DNA of 64,000 bases, taken from positions 19,514,341-19,578,340 of the forward strand of contig NC_049912.1 of assembly GCF_001411555.2 (NCBI RefSeq). Direction: 5' to 3'. Below, in pieces: positions 56,956-64,000 of this stretch; the first letter of the stretch is position 1; the number at the start of each line of letters is the position of its first letter. Below the pieces are notes generated by a model, which was not told the origin of the DNA, did not search any database, and was given only the letters and a program-made list of their open reading frames with translations. Source of the DNA: Juglans regia (lineage: Eukaryota > Streptophyta > Magnoliopsida > Fagales > Juglandaceae). Made by a program: the position numbers and the translations under genes.

Positions 56956-57199
56956 TTAGGTGTTATCAGCTATTGCGGCGATAATAATGTCGCTGTGACA
57001 AGACAATAACTTGTCATTTAAGTACGGTTCAGGCTAATATCTATTGTGACAACATTATGTTGCCGCAATAGATTATTTTTTATGGTGAATTTAGAGGTCG
57101 CCACGAGAAAATTGTGGCTACAGTAATTACCAGCAGTTACGTCCAAAAACTGCTCGCAGCAATTTTCTTTGGTAGCAAAAATTGGATTTTCTTGTAGTG
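56956..57199. repeat. Right subterminal repeat region of the CACTA element
   Basis: Words TATTGCGGCGATAATAATG, TGTCGCTGTGAC, GTTGCCGCAATAG and GGTCGCCACGAGAAAAT echo the left subterminal region in reverse. It ends TTTTCTTGTAGTG at 57199. Confidence 0.6.
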
Positions 57200-57409
57200 T
57201 CTAGATGTTATCATTTGTTTTAATCAGTATAAATGATTAAGGAGTGAAGCCCAATCATTTCTACTGATTATTTTGATGTTATTTCTTGGGGAATACACCA
57301 AAACGGGGGGTTTCGGATTCGAAATCCATACCCCCCCCCCCCTAAACACAACTCATTCGAACATAAAACCAAACAATAGATATTGAGACTTGACCCATAC
57401 CTCTTAGAG

Positions 57410-58045
57410 CATTGGCAATGGACTAGCCAAATGCCAATGTATCTTCACATTTTGGCTAGGCATGAGAAAAATCATCTACATTGAACTAGACAAACTACTA
57501 AAGCTCAAGATATGAGTTACAGTAAATTAAGGGGGCTAGTCATATTTGGAGAGTGACTGTTCACGGACCAAACAATTATTTTAATGTTTTCCACCAACTA
57601 TCCCTTTCTCTTTCCCTCACTCTTTTCTCCCTTGCAAGAAATGTTTTCCACTTCTGTGTATTCTTCTTCTATTTTCTTTTTGGATATTTTCAATTTCTCC
57701 TTATTTCTTTATTTATATATTTCCCAATAGGTTTGAGAATTGGGGTCATTATTTTTATTTATATTTTAAGCTGAAAGAAAGTTTGGTTTGTATGTGTTTG
57801 TTGGATAATTAGGTTGAGGAAGAAAATAGTTTAGAAATAATAATTTTAAGTAAAAATTCAATTATTAATTAATATATAAAGTGTATTTATAAAATAAAAA
57901 AAATTATAAAAAACTATTAAAATATATAATATTATATTATTATTTTGACTTTAAGATAACTAGTCCAATGTGGATTCACCTACCCAAAAATTAACGTTAT
58001 AGCTAAAACTTGAAATTCTAGCCAAAATTTGAACTTGGCAATGGC
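57410..58045. mobile_element. Possible TIR element with GCATTGGCAATGG ends
   Basis: GAGCATTGGCAATGGACTAG at about 57413 faces TTGAACTTGGCAATGGCC at about 58045; reverse-complemented, the latter gives GGCCATTGCCAAG. TTTTGGCTAG (57462) and its complement CTAGCCAAAA (58019) are also inverted. The interior is AT-rich with no transposase. No convincing target duplication. Confidence 0.4.
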
Positions 58046-58124
58046 CTAATGTGGGGTTGCAACGGTGGTTGAGTGGCGGTTTTCGTGGCGGAGATAAGGG
58101 GCAAAATCAGAGGTCTCGACAGTA

Positions 58125-58220
58125 GCTAGTTCGAACTGGAATGATTTGTTTCATTGTATTCGAAGTAGGTCTATAATGACGTGGCGTCTCGTTCGAACTG
58201 GATAAATATCCGTTCGAACG
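58125..58220. repeat. Third GTTCGAAC cluster, outside the CACTA element
   Basis: AGTTCGAACTGG, ATTCGAAGTAGG, CGTTCGAACTGG and CGTTCGAACGTT within about 90 bp, with the same palindrome and similar spacing as the clusters flanking the 45-46 kb frame. Possibly a solo end of the same element family. Confidence 0.55.
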
Positions 58221-58569
58221 TTTATTATACTAATATATTTATAATTATATTACTAATAGTAATATATAATAATACTAATATTACAAAGTACAAAAGTATA
58301 AAAATAAAACTAATAATAGCATTATAATACTTTTAATTAATATATTTAGTATATTATTTGTAAATATATTTATTCTATTATACTAAGGACATACTAAGTA
58401 CTTAGTATAATTACAATGGCTTAATTATATAGCTACTATATATAAGTTATGATAATTATACAAGTTAATATAATTAATATATATATAGTAGTTATTAGTT
58501 TTATAGCTACTACAGTGTAAGTATTATATATAGTTACTATATAGTTATAGCTATTAATATATATATATA
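58221..58569. other. AT-rich tract
   Basis: Nearly pure A/T with ATATATAT runs. No coding signal. It abuts the retrotransposon remnant without any LTR boundary. Confidence 0.5.
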
Positions 58570-59104
58570 TGTGGCCGAGCTGGAGTTCGCTCAAGAAGAG
58601 TTGAGGCAAAGTGAGGAAACCATTGAAATGCTGGCGAATGAGAATAAGTGCGCCACCCAGATTCAATGTCGCATGTTTCATAAGTACTTGGGAATAGCCA
58701 GACGAGGAGATGTAACAAAGGCTTTAGCCTAGGCCTTAGTTTCCTACATGGAGTCTTCTCTAGAGGTAGCTCGGGACCACGCAGACCAACTGGAGTCCCA
58801 ACTCAAAAAGGCTCTAGCCCTTTGCAATAGAGCCTGGATCAATGGGTATAAGGAAGGTCTTGAGCGTCTTCAGGAAATGCTTCTTCAGCACCCCGAGACC
58901 GATCTTCGAACTCTGAATCTTCGAGAGATCTTGCCAAACACGTATGCCTACGAGAAAATGCTAGACGTGGGGAGTAAAGGACATGCCCTTAGCCTTTCGC
59001 GATGCTCCTTTTTAGTTCTCAGCTTCCCTTTATGTCGCCCGCGTGTATTTGCCCTTTGTTTGTTTTTAATTTTGACGATAGCAATGGTAATGGCGCATTT
59101 TTAA
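58570..59104 (+). pseudogene. Coiled-coil protein of a Tat-type retrotransposon antisense ORF, truncated
   Basis: The frame opens directly out of (AT)n sequence with VAELEFAQEELRQSEETIEM, then continues to a TAG at about 58729 and on through YMESSLEVARDHADQLESQL, KKALALCNRAWINGYKEGLE, RLQEMLLQHPETDLRTLNLR and EILPNTYAYEKML. It is a long heptad-patterned helix with no globular domain left. In Tat-lineage Ty3/gypsy elements (Grande, Ogre relatives) an extra frame lies antisense between pol and the 3' LTR and often has a Transposase_28-like head plus a coiled coil. Orientation opposite to the pol remnant at 61.8-64 kb and position beyond its 3' tandem repeats fit that. The N-terminal head is missing, and there is at least one stop. 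Confidence 0.55.
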
Positions 59105-60406
59105 CTTCACATACATCTCTTGTTTGTTGTCGTACTGCTTATTGTATTTGCTGGCCTTTCTTCTTTACCTGAACTGTTTAAATCCATTCATTGCTAGTGG
59201 AGATTCAACACTAACAGACTGGCGAGTGAGACCCTTTCGTACAGACGGGTACTGAGCATGTACCCTTGTAAGGGTGATTGCCGAGTGGTGGTTCTTCACA
59301 CCAATCTTGATCCTTGTGAAGTCTTCATATTTGTATGGAGGTATGCTAACAGTTTGTGCGCTACCTTTGCTGTTTTCAGTCTACATTGGGTTTTTAACAT
59401 GATTTTGATAACTTCACACAAAATAATATACCTCTAGTTTGTCTGGGTTCGGCTAATTCAAGCTTTCGATTTTCCTCCTTTTTTTTTTTTTTTTTGCCTG
59501 TTGTATTCTGTAGTCCTTTACTTGATGAGCCTATGTTCAGGCGTTACAAGGGGCGATGCCTTCTCCTTTTGTGCTCAGGCTGTCACTGGTTATGGCGATT
59601 CGAATATCGAAGAAGAAACAAACTTCCCATATCTCTTGTCCTTACCCTTTTTCTTATGGTGCCTCGCTTATTCTTGGCCCCTTGCTTACGGGAATCAACC
59701 TCTGTAAGCGTTGTATTAGAACTCACTGCCTATGAGTTATGTAATATGCTCGATCAAGACAGTGGTGCGGCAGCTGCGACTGAGGAGGGCAGGAACAGAC
59801 AGTTCAAAGGGGCAATCAAATCTTTGGAGTTGATTCCTCTTGCCTCCTTACCGACCCTCTGTTCCCTAGGATGCCGCCCTTCAAAGAACCTGGGTGGGGT
59901 GCCGCCAGATTCCCTTCTTCTTGAGAAAGGAAGTCAAGCTTCCCTTCGGGGGGGGATATAACTACACCGCTGAGCATTCTAGTTCTGCTCAGATGAACCC
60001 GGACCGACAAGGCACCCATCTTCTCTGAGGGGGAAGTCACTTTGCCGATCTCCCTATTTCGTCTGGCCAAGGCAGCACTGCCGATCTCTCTACTCTGTAG
60101 GCCCAGAATGGGATTCTACTCGACGGTCTCCTCTCTGATGGAGATATTGCACTGCTGATCACCTCATTTTTATCCAGACGAGATTTTTCTTTTCTTTTTC
60201 ATAGCTTTTGTCGATGTAATATTCTTTTTGTACCCCTGTTGTAACCTTGTTTGGGAAATAAAAGGACTACGATGCTTTTGTATATCTGTTTGCACCACTC
60301 TTTGTTTTTATTCTGCTTTTGTATGTTGAGCTTTTTTAATCCAACCTGTGAAAGATCCATTAGCGTGAAGTTTTTCCGAACTACCATTTTTTAGTTAATT
60401 CGGCAT
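59105..60406. other. Untranslated 3' region of the Tat-type element
   Basis: Mixed composition. Between the antisense frame and the tandem repeats it holds short repeats around GCCGATCTC and CTGCCGATCTC (60040-60160). The 155-codon frame at 59494 starts and ends without family features, and I take it as non-coding. Confidence 0.4.
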
Positions 60407-61682
60407 GTCATTTAGACTGCGTTGAGAATAGCTGTTAGCAGGTCAGAGCTCATGGCTCGGTTCTTGTACTTTATACTTCGTGAATTGGCACTTACAGGTT
60501 GGCAGAGCTTGAGGGCCCTGCTCTCTCACCAACGCATCTCATATTGCACGAAGCTCAGCAAGTCATTTAGACTATGTTGAGAATAGCTATTAGCAGGTCA
60601 GAGCTCATGGCTCGGTTCCTATGCTTTATACTTCGTGGATTGGCACTTATAGGTTGGCAAAGCCTGAGGGCCTTGCTCCCTCACCAACGCATCTCATATT
60701 GCACGAAACTCGGCAAGTCATTTAGACTGCATTGAGAATAGCTGTTAGCAGGTCAGAGCTCATGGCTCAGTTCCTGTGCTTTATACTTCATGGATTGGCA
60801 CTTATAAGTTCGCAGAGCCTGAGGGCCTTGCTCCCTCACCAAAGCATCTCATATTGCACGAAGTTCGGCAAGTCATTTAGACTACGTTGAGAATAGCTGT
60901 TAGCAGGTTAGAGCTGATGGCTTGGTTCATGTGCTTTATACTTCATGGATTGGCACTTATAGGTTGGTATAGCTCAAGGGCCCTACTCCTTCACCAACGC
61001 ATCTCATTTTGCACGAAGCTAGGCAAGTCATTTAGACTGTGTTGAGAATAGTTGTTAGCAGGTTAGAGCTCATGGCTCGGTTCTTGTGCTTTATACTTCA
61101 TGGATTGACACTTATAGGTTGGCAGTGCCCGAGGGCCCTGCTCTCTCACCAACGCATCTCATATTGCACAAAGCTCGTCAAGTCATTTAGACTGCATTGA
61201 GAATAGCTGTTAGCAGGTTAGAGCTCATGGCTCGATTCTTGTGCTTTATACTTCGTGGATTGACACTTATAGGTTGGCAGAGCCCAAGGGCCCTGCTCCC
61301 TCACCAAAGCATCTCATTTTGCACGAAACTCGACTGCGTTGAGAATAGCTGTTAATAGGTCAGAGCTCATAGCTCGATTCCTGTGCTTTATACTTCGTGG
61401 ACTGGCACTTATAGGTTGGCAGAGCTCGAGGGCCCTACTCCCTCACCAACGCATCTCATGTTGCACGAAGCTCAGCAAGTCATTTAGATTGCGTTGACAA
61501 TAGTTGTTAGCAGGTCAGAACTCATGGCTTAGTTCCTATAGGTTGGCAGAGCCCGAGGGCCCTGCTCCCTCACCAATGCATCTCATGTTGCACGAAGCTC
61601 GGCAAGTCATTTAGACTGCTTTGAGAATAACTATTAGCAGGTCAGAGCTCATGGCTCGATTCCTGTGCTTTATACTTCGTGG
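60407..61682. repeat. Tandem array, about 8.5 copies of a 155-bp unit
   Basis: Unit anchors GTCATTTAGACTG (or close variants) fall at 60407, 60562, 60717, 60872, 61027, 61182, about 61324 (13 bases deleted), 61479 and 61606 (previous unit about 28 bases short). The regular spacing is exactly 155. Each unit contains GAGAATAGCTGTTAGCAGGT, GAGCTCATGGCTCG, GGGCCCTGCTC and CATCTCATATTGCACGAA. It lies just 3' of the integrase remnant on the minus strand. The 3' regions of Tat/Ogre elements are known sources of tandem arrays and satellites. Confidence 0.9.
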
Positions 61683-61790
61683 CCAATCTAGAGACGGCCT
61701 AAATTGAGACACAATAATGCACATTCTAAATTAGTCCAAAAAATTTCAACTAATCACAGCCTTACATTGTTCGAGCCCGGCTTGGATTTT

Positions 61791-62730
61791 TCATACAAAA
61801 TACTTCCTTAGGTGCTTGGCATTCCATGGGTGTGGCAACTCATATCCTTCGTGGTTCTTAAGTCGATATGAACCAGGACTTCCAGTTGCTATTGCTAGAT
61901 ACAATCCTTCCCACTTGGGACCTAGTTTGCCTTCATCCTGAGTAGTAACTCTTATTTGTTTCAAAACCATGTCCCCCACTTTGAAATTGCAAGGCCGGAC
62001 TCGTTTGTTAAAATATTGTTCAACTCTCCGCATGTTAGCTGCTGCTCGGCTTACGGCTCCCTCCCTCTCCTTTCTTCCAAGAAGTCCAAGTTCTCTCTCA
62101 ATCATTCGTCGTTACAATCTGGATCGTAATGTTGCACTCGATATGTGGGTACCACCACTTCAGTCGGTATCATGGCTTCAATTCAGTAGACAAGGGAGAA
62201 GGGAGTTTCCCCTATTGGGTTTCTTACTGACGTTCGGTATGCCCACAACGTACTTGAAATTTCTTCAGCCCATTCCCCCTTCTGGCCTCCCAGCTTCTTC
62301 TTCATAATGTTGAGTAATGTTTTGTTGGTCGCTTATACTTGCCCGTTGGCTTGGGGATGTCCTGGCGAATAGTACTTAATTTTAATTTTGAGCTCCGAGC
62401 ACCACTCGCAATAATGGGAACAATCGAACCGTCTACCATTGTCCGAGATGAAGCTTTGAGGGATTCCAAAGCAACAGATTATAGATTTCTAGAGGAAACT
62501 TGTAATAGCCCGAGCTGTAATCGTTGCTAGAGCTTCGACTTCCACCCATTTCGTGAAGTAATCTACTGCTAGCACGACAAACTATACTCCTCCTTTGCCT
62601 ATAGGGAGAGGGCCAATGAGATCCAATCCCCATTGCGCAAAGGGCCATGGGCTGTGACAGAAGTGAGTTTTTTGGGGGAAGCAATGAGGAATAGGAGCGT
62701 TTTCCTGGCATTTGAGACACTTTTGGGCGA
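61791..62730 (-). pseudogene. Ty3/gypsy integrase remnant (Tat type)
   Basis: Minus strand, in order: CLKCQENAPIPH, the end of the H2C2 zinc finger (its HEGVCGNHASGRAL part lies upstream, about 62830-62860); then GLDLIGPLP and AVDYFTKWVEVEA, the first catalytic-Asp region of the DDE core, with a stop (GGV*FVV) just before it; then, in another frame, the core's later part; and finally an open 104-codon stretch (61791-62105) with RRVEQYFNKRVRP, VGDMVLKQI, GKLGPKWEGLY and LPHPWNAKHLRKYF, the typical integrase C-terminus. Several stops and frame changes make it non-functional. Confidence 0.85.
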
Positions 62731-62959
62731 ACTCGTCAACATCCCTAAGAGCATTAGGCCAATACTATCCTGCTCGAGTAGTTCACACTGCTAATGCCCT
62801 TCCACTTGCATGATTCCCACAAACGCCTTCATGTATTTCTGCTAGCACGTACTGAGCTTGTTCGGAGGAGATACATCTCAATAGAGGCTCGGCGTAGCCT
62901 CTTCTGCATAGAACTCCTTCCACCAAAGTGAATTAAGCCACTCAGTTCCTAACTTTCCA

Positions 62960-63530
62960 GGCTTCCTCCCGATCATCCAAAAGGATCTCTTCTTGAAGAA
63001 ATTTCAAAATATCCGTGACCCATTCTAGGGGGTTGTAGGACCTCGACGATTGACACCCAAATCCCCACTGCTGCCACATCAATAGTTTGAATTACAACGT
63101 GATCTGGGAGTGGGAATTCTTCTTGCCCTGAGGCAGCTTTGGCTAGCCTATTTGCCTCCCGATTTTCTTCTATCGGAATCTGATGGATGGTAGAATATTG
63201 GAAGAGATCCCGCTCTTCTCCTACTCGTTGGAGATATCTTTTCAAATTTTTCCCTTTTGTAAGGAATTATCCGGTTACCTGCCCCACCACTATCTGAGAA
63301 TCTTCCTTTACTTCAACTTCAGTGGCCCCCAACGATCTAGCAATTGTTAGACCTGACAAAAGTACTTCATACTCAACTTCGTTATTGGTGACATTGAATC
63401 CGAGTTTGAGCGTGTAATCAAGTTTTTCTCCTAAATTCGTTATTATATGCACTCCCACTCCTCCCCCAGACCAGCAGGATGAACTGTCGACGTAGACCTA
63501 CCACAGCTTGCCCAAGGGCATAATGACCAT
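62960..63530 (-). pseudogene. Second RNase H domain (aRNH) of the Tat-type element
   Basis: Minus-strand pieces read VYVDSSSCWSGGGVGV (first catalytic Asp), KLGFNVTNNEVEYEVLLSGL (Glu), VEVKEDSQIVVGQVTG (Asp), a stop, then IHQIPIEENREANRLAKAAS. The last motif normally reads N-x-EAD-x-LAK; here Asp is Asn. A second RNase H between the RT/RNase H module and integrase is diagnostic of the Tat lineage. Stops after LW and after TG break it. Confidence 0.8.
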
Positions 63531-63575
63531 TTCCTTTGGAAAGTTCGAGAATTCGGCTATAAACTTTGCCAACAC

Positions 63576-64000
63576 CTAGCCCTTTATGGCGGTGCACGGA
63601 AGATACTCGATCTCAAACTCGCTCAGGTCGATTGTCCAATTAGTCATTCGACCAGAAGTATCAGGTTTTTGTAATATTTTTCTCAATGGAACATCAGTTT
63701 GGACTTTTATTGTGTGAGCTTGAAAATAAGGCATTAATCGTCTTGCAGTGATCACTAATGCGAATGCTAGCATTTCCGTTCGGGGGTATCTGGCCTCCTC
63801 CTCCCGAAAGGCTCTGCTTACATAATAAACCAGACGTTGAACTCCTTTTTCTACTCGAGTCAATACAGAGGACACCGCATTGGGCGATACAACCAGGTAG
63901 ACAGTCAAGTCTTCTCCCGGTGTGGTTTGGCTGAGCAAAGGTGGTCCAAGTATTCCTTCAATTTGCTGAAGGCCCTTCCACAATCTTCATCCCATTCTTG
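63576..64000 (-). pseudogene. Reverse transcriptase C-terminus and first RNase H, cut by the window edge
   Basis: From the window edge the minus strand reads QEWDEDCGRAFSKLKEYL, then after a 1-nt frame change PPLLSQTTPGEDLTVYLVVS, VYYVSRAFREEEARYP-like residues, MLAFALVITARRLMPYFQAH, TDVPLRKILQKPDTSGRM and DLSEFEIEYLPCTAIKG before a stop at 63576. This is the standard RT-to-RNase H junction of Ty3/gypsy pol. The catalytic RT palm lies off the right edge. The frame change near 63945 means the copy is broken. Confidence 0.85.

Larger units (their letters stand above)
39860..57199. mobile_element. CACTA-type (En/Spm) transposon complex, 17.3 kb
   Basis: The left end is CACTACAAGGAATAAA; the right end, reverse-complemented, is CACTACAAGAAAATCC. 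TCT flanks both sides (39857-39859 and 57200-57202), the 3-bp duplication of this superfamily. Subterminal regions carry many GC-rich GCCGCAA/CGGCGA words (39880-40290 and 56960-57130). Inside are two TnpA-like genes on the minus strand, an inserted second element at about 44.3-46.4 kb, more subterminal-type repeats at 46480-47060, and an extra right-type end TTCTTGTAGTG at 54916-54926. I found no TnpD-type transposase, so it is non-autonomous or its transposase has decayed. The extra end indicates nesting or fusion of two related elements. Confidence 0.6.

Noticed and set aside
59494..59961. 155-codon plus frame between the antisense ORF and the tandem array
   Set aside because: No domain, Leu/Cys-rich low-complexity start, located in an expected untranslated region of the retrotransposon.
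60407..61682. CRISPR-like regular array
   Set aside because: Units are contiguous 155-bp tandem copies without unique spacers, in a plant retrotransposon.

Overview
The window looks like plant nuclear DNA, most likely from a woody eudicot. The grounds are its AT-rich spacers, long (AT)n and (GA)n tracts, plant-type introns, many small transposon relics, and remnants of plant TCTP and SPO11-1. A repeated TIR element with TTTGG-type ends and runs of 'GAGATGAGATGAG' gives a Fagales/Juglandaceae feel, but that placement is a guess. All features were read by eye; no search was run. Several open reading frames called in the window begin at TTG, so starts here were moved to ATG.

Host genes are few. 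(1) 4776-5402 (-) encodes a 208-aa atypical HLH protein of the bHLH147/148/149/AIF group, with a GA/CT-rich 5' leader and a probable leader intron. (2) 14971-15399 (-) encodes a 142-aa protein with one C-terminal membrane segment, preceded directly by a 3' splice site. (3) 21316-21759 (+) and 38484-38789 (+) encode two diverged paralogous secreted-peptide precursors, each with a signal peptide, an NRRLL block, an NP-x-Y block and a C-terminal Cys...DERH...Cys block. Their promoters are also recognisably homologous. Broken host copies are a TCTP pseudogene (31080-31750) and the start of SPO11-1 (29217-29456), the latter inside what looks like a TIR-bounded gene-capturing element.

The rest is mobile DNA. 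The left part (1-38 kb) holds small DNA elements: three hAT-type elements with 8-bp target duplications, two MULE-type elements with 9-bp duplications, about eleven copies of one TIR/MITE family, a long-TIR foldback block near 23-24 kb, and LINE 3' ends at 6.6, 10.9, 18.1 and 28.4 kb. From 39860 to 57199 lies a 17.3-kb CACTA-type region with matching ends and a TCT duplication. It carries a six-exon TnpA-like gene, a second shorter TnpA-like gene whose three exons form an intact 249-aa frame, and an inserted element with a 'putative plant transposon' reading frame flanked by GTTCGAAC repeats.

From about 58570 to the right edge is a degenerate Ty3/gypsy element of the Tat type on the minus strand: RT/RNase H, a second RNase H, integrase, then about eight and a half 155-bp tandem repeats in the 3' region, then an oppositely oriented coiled-coil reading frame. 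The layout matches what is known of Tat/Ogre/Grande elements. I saw no tRNA, rRNA or CRISPR array.
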